Shown here piece by piece: positions 16,480-30,936 of a DNA stretch of 64,000 bases; within the stretch, counting starts at the first letter, position 1, and the number at the start of each line of letters is the position of its first letter. The stretch is from assembly GCA_943736015.1 (NCBI GenBank), contig OX031068.1:33476296-33540295 (forward strand), given 5' to 3'. This stretch comes from Tridacna crocea (lineage: Eukaryota > Mollusca > Bivalvia > Cardiida > Cardiidae). The notes under the pieces are model-generated. The model was not told the DNA's origin and searched no databases. It was given only the letters and a program-made list of their open reading frames with translations. The translations under genes were made by a program, and so were the position numbers.

Positions 16480-16694
16480 AACTTTCTATGATAAAAAAAA
16501 TCTAGAAGTAGGCCATAAAGATACAATAAGATGTAAGAATAACTAAAAATCAATTCCTTCTTTGATAGGGTAGAAAACATTGTGGGAAAAGGAGAAAATG
16601 CTGGTAACCTGCATTGTCTCCTTTCCTCAGATTATTTTCAAAAGCCTTCTCTTTCAGGGGTGTTAAAAGGCATCATTGTGCGGTAAAAGGTTAA
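16480..16694 (+). mobile_element. TTAA MITE, family A, embedded in every satellite unit
   Basis: The right end GTGCGGTAAAAGGTTAA and shoulder TTAAAAGGCATCATTG match the dispersed MITEs, and the hairpin (about 16,571-16,639) is decayed on its right arm (GCATTGTCTCCTTTCCTCAG). The left part (CTTTCTATGATAAAAAAAAT, then CTAG) aligns loosely with the family left end. Because the unit phase used here cuts the MITE, it spans the unit 1/2 boundary. The same block recurs every unit. Confidence 0.7.
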
Positions 16695-18704
16695 TAAGAA
16701 TAAACAGATATTCCCCCCCTTCCCATCAGCCAATCAAATCTCTTCCCTCTCTGAAATTATCCAATCAGAGAAGCTTTAAGGAAATCAGAATGAAAACCAA
16801 CAGCCAATCAGAGAAGACTTTAGAAATTTCAACAGCCAATCAGAGAGCTTTAAATTCGCGCCAAAATGGCGCCCTAATTTATCGATTTAAAACAGTAAAA
16901 AAAAAACGGCATAAAAGTGGATTTAAAGTCTTCTTTAAAGGCTGCTGTGCAGTCCTTGGCAAACTGCCATCCACACATGCCAGATTTCATTGAATATGGG
17001 CACACATTTAAGAAAATAGGGGCGTAGAAGGCCATGTTTTGGTCTTTTCATGCCTCTTGCAAGAATTACTTCCCTTTATTCCTCGATGCACCCCCCCTCC
17101 CCAGCTCATATGTTTTGGTCTTTTCAAGCCTCTTGCAAGAATTACTTCCCTTTAACCCTCGATGCACCCCCCTCCCCAGCCCTTTACTGGATTTGCTTTT
17201 TTAACTCAGCCCACAAGAAATGCTGCACATTGAAACTTTCAATAGACCAAAGTGATCAATGTACAGTGAAAAAAAAAAAACAACAACAGAAATTAATGTG
17301 ACAAGTGGCTAAAAAAAGACTGAAAACTCTTTTCAGTTACTTCCTATTGCATATATCAAACAATGGCAATTGAATTGTAATTTTTCTAATCTCTTCAATC
17401 CGCAACAAGAAACCCAGTTACATTGACTACCATCTCATGTTTTGGTCTTTTCAAGCCCCTTGCAAGAATTACTTCCCTTTAACCCTCGATGCACCCCCCC
17501 CTTCCCAGCCCTTTACTTGATTTGCTTTTCTAACCCGGCCCACAAGAAATGCTGCACATTGAAACTTTCAATAGACCAAGGTGATCAATGTACAGTGTAA
17601 AAAGAAAAACCAGAAATTAATGCGACAAGTGGCTAAAAAAGGACTGAAAACTCTTTCAGTTACTTCCTATTGCATATATCAAACAATGGCAACTGAAGTG
17701 TAATTTTTCTAATCTCTTCAAACCGCAACAAGAAACCCAGTTACATTGACTACCGTCACATATGTGCCAGTTACGCTCATGCGAAAACCCCAGAAAATAA
17801 TGCGACAAGTGGCTAAAAAATGACTGAAAGCTCTTTCAGGAGCAACTGCTTCTTATTGCATAAATCAAACAAAAGGAACTAAATTTTCGAGGTGTATTTT
17901 TTTTCTCCAATCTCTTTATACCGTGACGAGAAATCCATTTACGTTGACTACCGTCTCATAGGTGCCGGTTACGTGCCCGCGAAAATCGAATTACAGAACA
18001 TTTCATAGCAGACGACACCTGTTGCTTAATAGGTCAAATATAGGGAACTTAGTTTCTAATATCTGTTTTTTATTTCTGCAATCTTTTTTTACCCCGACAA
18101 CAAACCCTTTTAGGTTGTCTGTTGTCTCGCAGGTGCCACTTACATACCCGCAAAAACATGAAAAATCGACTTACGGAATATTTTATAGCAGACGCCAACT
18201 GTTGCTTAAGTCAATTATATGGATTTTTTTTTTCTTTTTCTCTCACTAGGGCCATTGGTTTGGTTACGGTGACCATCTCACGCATACGTGACTGTTACGT
18301 GCTGCGCATAAAATCGTAAAATCAACTTCAACACTTTATGAGGCAACTGATACCTATTGTACAATTCAATGACAGGTAAACAAAATTTTTCCCTGTTTTC
18401 TTACCAGGGTCATGAAAACATTGAACCAATTTTGACGACCGCGCGAGTCGAAAGTCAATTTTATGTTTAATCGCTGCGCAAAAATATAAAATTCCGAAGC
18501 AACCGTTTGCTGTTGCGGAAACTTTCTATGATAAAAAAAATCTAGAAGTAGGCCATAAAGATACAATAAGATGTAAGAATAACTAAAAATCAATTCCTTC
18601 TTTGATAGGGTAGAAAACATTGTGGGAAAAGGAGAAAATGCTGGTAACCTGCATTGTCTCCTTTCCTCAGATTATTTTCAAAAGCCTTCTCTTTCAGGGG
18701 TGTT
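16665..18704 (+). repeat. Satellite unit 2 (class L)
   Basis: Differs from unit 1 by one extra A (A10) in the tract after AAACAGT; other diagnostic sites are identical. Confidence 0.95.
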
Positions 18705-20743
18705 AAAAGGCATCATTGTGCGGTAAAAGGTTAATAAGAATAAACAGATATTCCCCCCCTTCCCATCAGCCAATCAAATCTCTTCCCTCTCTGAAATTAT
18801 CCAATCAGAGAAGCTTTAAGGAAATCAGAATGAAAACCAACAGCCAATCAGAGAAGACTTTAGAAATTTCAACAGCCAATCAGAGAGCTTTAAATTCGCG
18901 CCAAAATGGCGCCCTAATTTATCGATTTAAAACAGTAAAAAAAAACGGCATAAAAGTGGATTTAAAGTCTTCTTTAAAGGCTGCTGTGCAGTCCTTGGCA
19001 AACTGCCATCCACACATGCCAGATTTCATTGAATATGGGCACACATTTAAGAAAATAGGGGCGTAGAAGGCCATGTTTTGGTCTTTTCATGCCTCTTGCA
19101 AGAATTACTTCCCTTTATTCCTCGATGCACCCCCCCTCCCCAGCTCATATGTTTTGGTCTTTTCAAGCCTCTTGCAAGAATTACTTCCCTTTAACCCTCG
19201 ATGCACCCCCCTCCCCAGCCCTTTACTGGATTTGCTTTTTTAACTCAGCCCACAAGAAATGCTGCACATTGAAACTTTCAATAGACCAAAGTGATCAATG
19301 TACAGTGAAAAAAAAAAAACAACAACAGAAATTAATGTGACAAGTGGCTAAAAAAAGACTGAAAACTCTTTTCAGTTACTTCCTATTGCATATATCAAAC
19401 AATGGCAATTGAATTGTAATTTTTCTAATCTCTTCAATCCGCAACAAGAAACCCAGTTACATTGACTACCATCTCATGTTTTGGTCTTTTCAAGCCCCTT
19501 GCAAGAATTACTTCCCTTTAACCCTCGATGCACCCCCCCCTTCCCAGCCCTTTACTTGATTTGCTTTTCTAACCCGGCCCACAAGAAATGCTGCACATTG
19601 AAACTTTCAATAGACCAAGGTGATCAATGTACAGTGTAAAAAGAAAAACCAGAAATTAATGCGACAAGTGGCTAAAAAAGGACTGAAAACTCTTTCAGTT
19701 ACTTCCTATTGCATATATCAAACAATGGCAACTGAAGTGTAATTTTTCTAATCTCTTCAAACCGCAACAAGAAACCCAGTTACATTGACTACCGTCACAT
19801 ATGTGCCAGTTACGCTCATGCGAAAACCCCAGAAAATAATGCGACAAGTGGCTAAAAAATGACTGAAAGCTCTTTCAGGAGCAACTGCTTCTTATTGCAT
19901 AAATCAAACAAAAGGAACTAAATTTTCGAGGTGTATTTTTTTTCTCCAATCTCTTTATACCGTGACGAGAAATCCATTTACGTTGACTACCGTCTCATAG
20001 GTGCCGGTTACGTGCCCGCGAAAATCGAATTACAGAACATTTCATAGCAGACGACACCTGTTGCTTAATAGGTCAAATATAGGGAACTTAGTTTCTAATA
20101 TCTGTTTTTTATTTCTGCAATCTTTTTTTACCCCGACAACAAACCCTTTTAGGTTGTCTGTTGTCTCGCAGGTGCCACTTACATACCCGCAAAAACATGA
20201 AAAATCGACTTACGGAATATTTTATAGCAGACGCCAACTGTTGCTTAAGTCAATTATATGGATTTTTTTTTTCTTTTTCTCTCACTAGGGCCATTGGTTT
20301 GGTTACGGTGACCATCTCACGCATACGTGACTGTTACGTGCTGCGCATAAAATCGTAAAATCAACTTCAACACTTTATGAGGCAACTGATACCTATTGTA
20401 CAATTCAATGACAGGTAAACAAAATTTTTCCCTGTTTTCTTACCAGGGTCATGAAAACATTGAACCAATTTTGACGACCGCGCGAGTCGAAAGTCAATTT
20501 TATGTTTAATCGCTGCGCAAAAATATAAAATTCCGAAGCAACCGTTTGCTGTTGCGGAAACTTTCTATGATAAAAAAAATCTAGAAGTAGGCCATAAAGA
20601 TACAATAAGATGTAAGAATAACTAAAAATCAATTCCTTCTTTGATAGGGTAGAAAACATTGTGGGAAAAGGAGAAAATGCTGGTAACCTGCATTGTCTCC
20701 TTTCCTCAGATTATTTTCAAAAGCCTTCTCTTTCAGGGGTGTT
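18705..20743 (+). repeat. Satellite unit 3 (class L)
   Basis: Matches unit 1 at all diagnostic sites, with A9 and the GTCG allele. Confidence 0.95.
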
Positions 20744-22783
20744 AAAAGGCATCATTGTGCGGTAAAAGGTTAATAAGAATAAACAGATATTCCCCCCCTT
20801 CCCATCAGCCAATCAAATCTCTTCCCTCTCTGAAATTATCCAATCAGAGAAGCTTTAAGGAAATCAGAATGAAAACCAACAGCCAATCAGAGAAGACTTT
20901 AGAAATTTCAACAGCCAATCAGAGAGCTTTAAATTCGCGCCAAAATGGCGCCCTAATTTATCGATTTAAAACAGTAAAAAAAACGGCATAAAAGTGGATT
21001 TAAAGTCTTCTTTAAAGGCTGCTGTGCAGTCCTTGGCAAACTGCCATCCACACATGCCAGATTTCATTGAATATGGGCACACATTTAAGAAAATAGGGGC
21101 GTAGAAGGCCATGTTTTGGTCTTTTCATGCCTCTTGCAAGAATTACTTCCCTTTATTCCTCGATGCACCCCCCCCTCCCCAGCTCATATGTTTTGGTCTT
21201 TTCAAGCCTCTTGCAAGAATTACTTCCCTTTAACCCTCGATGCACCCCCCTCCCCAGCCCTTTACTGGATTTGCTTTTTTAACTCAGCCCACAAGAAATG
21301 CTGCACATTGAAACTTTCAATAGACCAAAGTGATCAATGTACAGTGAAAAAAAAAAAACAACAACAGAAATTAATGTGACAAGTGGCTAAAAAAAGACTG
21401 AAAACTCTTTTCAGTTACTTCCTATTGCATATATCAAACAATGGCAATTGAATTGTAATTTTTCTAATCTCTTCAATCCGCAACAAGAAACCCAGTTACA
21501 TTGACTACCATCTCATGTTTTGGTCTTTTCAAGCCCCTTGCAAGAATTACTTCCCTTTAACCCTCGATGCACCCCCCCCCTTCCCAGCCCTTTACTTGAT
21601 TTGCTTTTCTAACCCGGCCCACAAGAAATGCTGCACATTGAAACTTTCAATAGACCAAGGTGATCAATGTACAGTGTAAAAAGAAAAACCAGAAATTAAT
21701 GCGACAAGTGGCTAAAAAAGGACTGAAAACTCTTTCAGTTACTTCCTATTGCATATATCAAACAATGGCAACTGAAGTGTAATTTTTCTAATCTCTTCAA
21801 ACCGCAACAAGAAACCCAGTTACGTTGACTACCGTCACATATGTGCCAGTTACGCTCATGCGAAAACCCCAGAAAATAATGCGACAAGTGGCTAAAAAAT
21901 GACTGAAAGCTCTTTCAGGAGCAACTGCTTCTTATTGCATAAATCAAACAAAAGGAACTAAATTTTCGAGGTGTATTTTTTTTCTCCAATCTCTTTATAC
22001 CGTGACGAGAAATCCATTTACGTTGACTACCGTCTCATAGGTGCCGGTTACGTGCCCGCGAAAATCGAATTACAGAACATTTCATAGCAGACGACACCTG
22101 TTGCTTAATAGGTCAAATATAGGGAACTTAGTTTCTAATATCTGTTTTTTATTTCTGCAATCTTTTTTTACCCCGACAACAAACCCTTTTAGGTTGTCTG
22201 TTGTCTCGCAGGTGCCACTTACATACCCGCAAAAACATGAAAAATCGACTTACGGAATATTTTATAGCAGACGCTAACTGTTGCTTAAGTCAATTATATG
22301 GATTTTTTTTTTCTTTTTCTCTCACTAGGGCCATTGGTTTGGTTACGGTGACCATCTCACGCATACGTGACTGTTACGTGCTGCGCACAAAATCGTAAAA
22401 TCAACTTCAACACTTTATGAGGCAACTGATACCTATTGTACAATTCAATGACAGGTAAACAAAATTTTTCCCTGTTTTCTTACCAGGGTCATGAAAACAT
22501 TGAACCAATTTTGACGACCGCGCGAGTCAAAAGTCAATTTTATGTTTAATCGCTGCGCAAAAATATAAAATTCCGAAGCAACCGTTTGCTGTTGCGGAAA
22601 CTTTCTATGATAAAAAAAATCTAGAAGTAGGCCATAAAGATACAATAAGATGTAAGAATAACTAAAAATCAATTCCTTCTTTGATAGGGTAGAAAACATT
22701 GTGGGAAAAGGAGAAAATGCTGGTAACCTGCATTGTCTCCTTTCCTCAGATTATTTTCAAAAGCCTTCTCTTTCAGGGGTGTT
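20744..22783 (+). repeat. Satellite unit 4 (class A)
   Basis: A8, C8 in the first C-tract, C9 in the third, GCGCAC and GTCA alleles. A private C-to-T in GACGCTAACTG is shared only with unit 15. Confidence 0.95.
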
Positions 22784-24821
22784 AAAAGGCATCATTGTGC
22801 GGTAAAAGGTTAATAAGAATAAACAGATATTCCCCCCCTTCCCATCAGCCAATCAAATCTCTTCCCTCTCTGAAATTATCCAATCAGAGAAGCTTTAAGG
22901 AAATCAGAATGAAAACCAACAGCCAATCAGAGAAGACTTTAGAAATTTCAACAGCCAATCAGAGAGCTTTAAATTCGCGCCAAAATGGCGCCCTAATTTA
23001 TCGATTTAAAACAGTAAAAAAAAACGGCATAAAAGTGGATTTAAAGTCTTCTTTAAAGGCTGCTGTGCAGTCCTTGGCAAACTGCCATCCACACATGCCA
23101 GATTTCATTGAATATGGGCACACATTTAAGAAAATAGGGGCGTAGAAGGCCATGTTTTGGTCTTTTCATGCCTCTTGCAAGAATTACTTCCCTTTATTCC
23201 TCGATGCACCCCCCCCTCCCCAGCTCATATGTTTTGGTCTTTTCAAGCCTCTTGCAAGAATTACTTCCCTTTAACCCTCGATGCACCCCCCTCCCCAGCC
23301 CTTTACTGGATTTGCTTTTTTAACTCAGCCCACAAGAAATGCTGCACATTGAAACTTTCAATAGACCAAAGTGATCAATGTACAGTGAAAAAAAAAAACA
23401 ACAACAGAAATTAATGTGACAAGTGGCTAAAAAAAGACTGAAAACTCTTTTCAGTTACTTCCTATTGCATATATCAAACAATGGCAATTGAATTGTAATT
23501 TTTCTAATCTCTTCAATCCGCAACAAGAAACCCAGTTACATTGACTACCATCTCATGTTTTGGTCTTTTCAAGCCCCTTGCAAGAATTACTTCCCTTTAA
23601 CCCTCGATGCACCCCCCCCTTCCCAGCCCTTTACTTGATTTGCTTTTCTAACCCGGCCCACAAGAAATGCTGCACATTGAAACTTTCAATAGACCAAGGT
23701 GATCAATGTACAGTGTAAAAAGAAAAACCAGAAATTAATGCGACAAGTGGCTAAAAAAGGACTGAAAACTCTTTCAGTTACTTCCTATTGCATATATCAA
23801 ACAATGGCAACTGAAGTGTAATTTTTCTAATCTCTTCAAACCGCAACAAGAAACCCAGTTACGTTGACTACCGTCACATATGTGCCAGTTACGCTCATGC
23901 GAAAACCCCAGAAAATAATGCGACAAGTGGCTAAAAAATGACTGAAAGCTCTTTCAGGAGCAACTGCTTCTTATTGCATAAATCAAACAAAAGGAACTAA
24001 ATTTTCGAGGTGTATTTTTTTTCTCCAATCTCTTTATACCGTGACGAGAAATCCATTTACGTTGACTACCGTCTCATAGGTGCCGGTTACGTGCCCGCGA
24101 AAATCGAATTACAGAACATTTCATAGCAGACGACACCTGTTGCTTAATAGTCAAATATAGGGAACTTAGTTTCTAATATCTGTTTTTTATTTCTGCAATC
24201 TTTTTTTACCCCGACAACAAACCCTTTTAGGTTGTCTGTTGTCTCGCAGGTGCCACTTACATACCCGCAAAAACATGAAAAATCGACTTACGGAATATTT
24301 TATAGCAGACGCCAACTGTTGCTTAAGTCAATTATATGGATTTTTTTTTTCTTTTTCTCTCACTAGGGCCATTGGTTTGGTTACGGTGACCATCTCACGC
24401 ATACGTGACTGTTACGTGCTGCGCATAAAATCGTAAAATCAACTTCAACACTTTATGAGGCAACTGATACCTATTGTACAATTCAATGACAGGTAAACAA
24501 AATTTTTCCCTGTTTTCTTACCAGGGTCATGAAAACATTGAACCAATTTTGACGACCGCGCGAGTCGAAAGTCAATTTTATGTTTAATCGCTGCGCAAAA
24601 ATATAAAATTCCGAAGCAACCGTTTGCTGTTGCGGAAACTTTCTATGATAAAAAAAATCTAGAAGTAGGCCATAAAGATACAATAAGATGTAAGAATAAC
24701 TAAAAATCAATTCCTTCTTTGATAGGGTAGAAAACATTGTGGGAAAAGGAGAAAATGCTGGTAACCTGCATTGTCTCCTTTCCTCAGATTATTTTCAAAA
24801 GCCTTCTCTTTCAGGGGTGTT
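22784..24821 (+). repeat. Satellite unit 5 (class B)
   Basis: A9, one G deleted in AATAGTC, GCGCAT and GTCG alleles, 2038 bp. Confidence 0.95.
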
Positions 24822-26858
24822 AAAAGGCATCATTGTGCGGTAAAAGGTTAATAAGAATAAACAGATATTCCCCCCCTTCCCATCAGCCAATCAAATCTCT
24901 TCCCTCTCTGAAATTATCCAATCAGAGAAGCTTTAAGGAAATCAGAATGAAAACCAACAGCCAATCAGAGAAGACTTTAGAAATTTCAACAGCCAATCAG
25001 AGAGCTTTAAATTCGCGCCAAAATGGCGCCCTAATTTATCGATTTAAAACAGTAAAAAAAACGGCATAAAAGTGGATTTAAAGTCTTCTTTAAAGGCTGC
25101 TGTGCAGTCCTTGGCAAACTGCCATCCACACATGCCAGATTTCATTGAATATGGGCACACATTTAAGAAAATAGGGGCGTAGAAGGCCATGTTTTGGTCT
25201 TTTCATGCCTCTTGCAAGAATTACTTCCCTTTATTCCTCGATGCACCCCCCCTCCCCAGCTCATATGTTTTGGTCTTTTCAAGCCTCTTGCAAGAATTAC
25301 TTCCCTTTAACCCTCGATGCACCCCCCTCCCCAGCCCTTTACTGGATTTGCTTTTTTAACTCAGCCCACAAGAAATGCTGCACATTGAAACTTTCAATAG
25401 ACCAAAGTGATCAATGTACAGTGAAAAAAAAAAAACAACAACAGAAATTAATGTGACAAGTGGCTAAAAAAAGACTGAAAACTCTTTTCAGTTACTTCCT
25501 ATTGCATATATCAAACAATGGCAATTGAATTGTAATTTTTCTAATCTCTTCAATCCGCAACAAGAAACCCAGTTACATTGACTACCATCTCATGTTTTGG
25601 TCTTTTCAAGCCCCTTGCAAGAATTACTTCCCTTTAACCCTCGATGCACCCCCCCCTTCCCAGCCCTTTACTTGATTTGCTTTTCTAACCCGGCCCACAA
25701 GAAATGCTGCACATTGAAACTTTCAATAGACCAAGGTGATCAATGTACAGTGTAAAAAGAAAAACCAGAAATTAATGCGACAAGTGGCTAAAAAAGGACT
25801 GAAAACTCTTTCAGTTACTTCCTATTGCATATATCAAACAATGGCAACTGAAGTGTAATTTTTCTAATCTCTTCAAACCGCAACAAGAAACCCAGTTACA
25901 TTGACTACCGTCACATATGTGCCAGTTACGCTCATGCAAAAACCCCAGAAAATAATGCGACAAGTGGCTAAAAAATGACTGAAAGCTCTTTCAGGAGCAA
26001 CTGCTTCTTATTGCATAAATCAAACAAAAGGAACTAAATTTTCGAGGTGTATTTTTTTTCTCCAATCTCTTTATACCGTGACGAGAAATCCATTTACGTT
26101 GACTACCGTCTCATAGGTGCCGGTTACGTGCCCGCGAAAATCGAATTACAGAACATTTCATAGCAGACGACACCTGTTGCTTAATAGGTCAAATATAGGG
26201 AACTTAGTTTCTAATATCTGTTTTTTATTTCTGCAATCTTTTTTTACCCCGACAACAAACCCTTTTAGGTTGTCTGTTGTCTCGCAGGTGCCACTTACAT
26301 ACCCGCAAAAACATGAAAAATCGACTTACGGAATATTTTATAGCAGACGCCAACTGTTGCTTAAGTCAATTATATGGATTTTTTTTTCTTTTTCTCTCAC
26401 TAGGGCCATTGGTTTGGTTACGGTGACCATCTCACGCATACGTGACTGTTACGTGCTGCGCACAAAATCGTAAAATCAACTTCAACACTTTATGAGGCAA
26501 CTGATACCTATTGTACAATTCAATGACAGGTAAACAAAATTTTTCCCTGTTTTCTTACCAGGGTCATGAAAACATTGAACCAATTTTGACGACCGCGCGA
26601 GTCAAAAGTCAATTTTATGTTTAATCGCTGCGCAAAAATATAAAATTCCGAAGCAACCGTTTGCTGTTGCGGAAACTTTCTATGATAAAAAAAATCTAGA
26701 AGTAGGCCATAAAGATACAATAAGATGTAAGAATAACTAAAAATCAATTCCTTCTTTGATAGGGTAGAAAACATTGTGGGAAAAGGAGAAAATGCTGGTA
26801 ACCTGCATTGTCTCCTTTCCTCAGATTATTTTCAAAAGCCTTCTCTTTCAGGGGTGTT
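24822..26858 (+). repeat. Satellite unit 6 (class C)
   Basis: A8, C7, CATGCAAAAAC (G to A), T9, GCGCAC and GTCA alleles, 2037 bp. Confidence 0.95.
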
Positions 26859-28896
26859 AAAAGGCATCATTGTGCGGTAAAAGGTTAATAAGAATAAACA
26901 GATATTCCCCCCCTTCCCATCAGCCAATCAAATCTCTTCCCTCTCTGAAATTATCCAATCAGAGAAGCTTTAAGGAAATCAGAATGAAAACCAACAGCCA
27001 ATCAGAGAAGACTTTAGAAATTTCAACAGCCAATCAGAGAGCTTTAAATTCGCGCCAAAATGGCGCCCTAATTTATCGATTTAAAACAGTAAAAAAAAAC
27101 GGCATAAAAGTGGATTTAAAGTCTTCTTTAAAGGCTGCTGTGCAGTCCTTGGCAAACTGCCATCCACACATGCCAGATTTCATTGAATATGGGCACACAT
27201 TTAAGAAAATAGGGGCGTAGAAGGCCATGTTTTGGTCTTTTCATGCCTCTTGCAAGAATTACTTCCCTTTATTCCTCGATGCACCCCCCCCTCCCCAGCT
27301 CATATGTTTTGGTCTTTTCAAGCCTCTTGCAAGAATTACTTCCCTTTAACCCTCGATGCACCCCCCTCCCCAGCCCTTTACTGGATTTGCTTTTTTAACT
27401 CAGCCCACAAGAAATGCTGCACATTGAAACTTTCAATAGACCAAAGTGATCAATGTACAGTGAAAAAAAAAAACAACAACAGAAATTAATGTGACAAGTG
27501 GCTAAAAAAAGACTGAAAACTCTTTTCAGTTACTTCCTATTGCATATATCAAACAATGGCAATTGAATTGTAATTTTTCTAATCTCTTCAATCCGCAACA
27601 AGAAACCCAGTTACATTGACTACCATCTCATGTTTTGGTCTTTTCAAGCCCCTTGCAAGAATTACTTCCCTTTAACCCTCGATGCACCCCCCCCTTCCCA
27701 GCCCTTTACTTGATTTGCTTTTCTAACCCGGCCCACAAGAAATGCTGCACATTGAAACTTTCAATAGACCAAGGTGATCAATGTACAGTGTAAAAAGAAA
27801 AACCAGAAATTAATGCGACAAGTGGCTAAAAAAGGACTGAAAACTCTTTCAGTTACTTCCTATTGCATATATCAAACAATGGCAACTGAAGTGTAATTTT
27901 TCTAATCTCTTCAAACCGCAACAAGAAACCCAGTTACGTTGACTACCGTCACATATGTGCCAGTTACGCTCATGCGAAAACCCCAGAAAATAATGCGACA
28001 AGTGGCTAAAAAATGACTGAAAGCTCTTTCAGGAGCAACTGCTTCTTATTGCATAAATCAAACAAAAGGAACTAAATTTTCGAGGTGTATTTTTTTTCTC
28101 CAATCTCTTTATACCGTGACGAGAAATCCATTTACGTTGACTACCGTCTCATAGGTGCCGGTTACGTGCCCGCGAAAATCGAATTACAGAACATTTCATA
28201 GCAGACGACACCTGTTGCTTAATAGTCAAATATAGGGAACTTAGTTTCTAATATCTGTTTTTTATTTCTGCAATCTTTTTTTACCCCGACAACAAACCCT
28301 TTTAGGTTGTCTGTTGTCTCGCAGGTGCCACTTACATACCCGCAAAAACATGAAAAATCGACTTACGGAATATTTTATAGCAGACGCCAACTGTTGCTTA
28401 AGTCAATTATATGGATTTTTTTTTTCTTTTTCTCTCACTAGGGCCATTGGTTTGGTTACGGTGACCATCTCACGCATACGTGACTGTTACGTGCTGCGCA
28501 TAAAATCGTAAAATCAACTTCAACACTTTATGAGGCAACTGATACCTATTGTACAATTCAATGACAGGTAAACAAAATTTTTCCCTGTTTTCTTACCAGG
28601 GTCATGAAAACATTGAACCAATTTTGACGACCGCGCGAGTCGAAAGTCAATTTTATGTTTAATCGCTGCGCAAAAATATAAAATTCCGAAGCAACCGTTT
28701 GCTGTTGCGGAAACTTTCTATGATAAAAAAAATCTAGAAGTAGGCCATAAAGATACAATAAGATGTAAGAATAACTAAAAATCAATTCCTTCTTTGATAG
28801 GGTAGAAAACATTGTGGGAAAAGGAGAAAATGCTGGTAACCTGCATTGTCTCCTTTCCTCAGATTATTTTCAAAAGCCTTCTCTTTCAGGGGTGTT
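26859..28896 (+). repeat. Satellite unit 7 (class B)
   Basis: Same allele set as unit 5. Confidence 0.95.
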
Positions 28897-30936
28897 AAAA
28901 GGCATCATTGTGCGGTAAAAGGTTAATAAGAATAAACAGATATTCCCCCCCTTCCCATCAGCCAATCAAATCTCTTCCCTCTCTGAAATTATCCAATCAG
29001 AGAAGCTTTAAGGAAATCAGAATGAAAACCAACAGCCAATCAGAGAAGACTTTAGAAATTTCAACAGCCAATCAGAGAGCTTTAAATTCGCGCCAAAATG
29101 GCGCCCTAATTTATCGATTTAAAACAGTAAAAAAAACGGCATAAAAGTGGATTTAAAGTCTTCTTTAAAGGCTGCTGTGCAGTCCTTGGCAAACTGCCAT
29201 CCACACATGCCAGATTTCATTGAATATGGGCACACATTTAAGAAAATAGGGGCGTAGAAGGCCATGTTTTGGTCTTTTCATGCCTCTTGCAAGAATTACT
29301 TCCCTTTATTCCTCGATGCACCCCCCCCTCCCCAGCTCATATGTTTTGGTCTTTTCAAGCCTCTTGCAAGAATTACTTCCCTTTAACCCTCGATGCACCC
29401 CCCTCCCCAGCCCTTTACTGGATTTGCTTTTTTAACTCAGCCCACAAGAAATGCTGCACATTGAAACTTTCAATAGACCAAAGTGATCAATGTACAGTGA
29501 AAAAAAAAAAACAACAACAGAAATTAATGTGACAAGTGGCTAAAAAAAGACTGAAAACTCTTTTCAGTTACTTCCTATTGCATATATCAAACAATGGCAA
29601 TTGAATTGTAATTTTTCTAATCTCTTCAATCCGCAACAAGAAACCCAGTTACATTGACTACCATCTCATGTTTTGGTCTTTTCAAGCCCCTTGCAAGAAT
29701 TACTTCCCTTTAACCCTCGATGCACCCCCCCCCTTCCCAGCCCTTTACTTGATTTGCTTTTCTAACCCGGCCCACAAGAAATGCTGCACATTGAAACTTT
29801 CAATAGACCAAGGTGATCAATGTACAGTGTAAAAAGAAAAACCAGAAATTAATGCGACAAGTGGCTAAAAAAGGACTGAAAACTCTTTCAGTTACTTCCT
29901 ATTGCATATATCAAACAATGGCAACTGAAGTGTAATTTTTCTAATCTCTTCAAACCGCAACAAGAAACCCAGTTACGTTGACTACCGTCACATATGTGCC
30001 AGTTACGCTCATGCGAAAACCCCAGAAAATAATGCGACAAGTGGCTAAAAAATGACTGAAAGCTCTTTCAGGAGCAACTGCTTCTTATTGCATAAATCAA
30101 ACAAAAGGAACTAAATTTTCGAGGTGTATTTTTTTTCTCCAATCTCTTTATACCGTGACGAGAAATCCATTTACGTTGACTACCGTCTCATAGGTGCCGG
30201 TTACGTGCCCGCGAAAATCGAATTACAGAACATTTCATAGCAGACGACACCTGTTGCTTAATAGGTCAAATATAGGGAACTTAGTTTCTAATATCTGTTT
30301 TTTATTTCTGCAATCTTTTTTTACCCCGACAACAAACCCTTTTAGGTTGTCTGTTGTCTCGCAGGTGCCACTTACATACCCGCAAAAACATGAAAAATCG
30401 ACTTACGGAATATTTTATAGCAGACGCCAACTGTTGCTTAAGTCAATTATATGGATTTTTTTTTTCTTTTTCTCTCACTAGGGCCATTGGTTTGGTTACG
30501 GTGACCATCTCACGCATACGTGACTGTTACGTGCTGCGCACAAAATCGTAAAATCAACTTCAACACTTTATGAGGCAACTGATACCTATTGTACAATTCA
30601 ATGACAGGTAAACAAAATTTTTCCCTGTTTTCTTACCAGGGTCATGAAAACATTGAACCAATTTTGACGACCGCGCGAGTCAAAAGTCAATTTTATGTTT
30701 AATCGCTGCGCAAAAATATAAAATTCCGAAGCAACCGTTTGCTGTTGCGGAAACTTTCTATGATAAAAAAAATCTAGAAGTAGGCCATAAAGATACAATA
30801 AGATGTAAGAATAACTAAAAATCAATTCCTTCTTTGATAGGGTAGAAAACATTGTGGGAAAAGGAGAAAATGCTGGTAACCTGCATTGTCTCCTTTCCTC
30901 AGATTATTTTCAAAAGCCTTCTCTTTCAGGGGTGTT
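28897..30936 (+). repeat. Satellite unit 8 (class A)
   Basis: As unit 4 (2040 bp, C9 tract, GCGCAC) but with the ordinary GACGCCAACTG. Confidence 0.95.

Larger units (their letters stand above)
14626..16664 (+). repeat. Satellite unit 1 (class L)
   Basis: Reference for variant positions: A9 at 14858-14866; C7 at 15051-15057; C8 at 15454-15461; A15705; G15743; GG15992-15993; C16156; T10 at 16184-16193; T16269; G16410. The left edge lies inside the right shoulder of the embedded MITE. Confidence 0.95.

Noticed and set aside
14626-16664. rDNA, 5S, snRNA or tRNA gene repeat unit
   Set aside because: I found no segment matching conserved rRNA, snRNA or tRNA cores in the unit on either strand.
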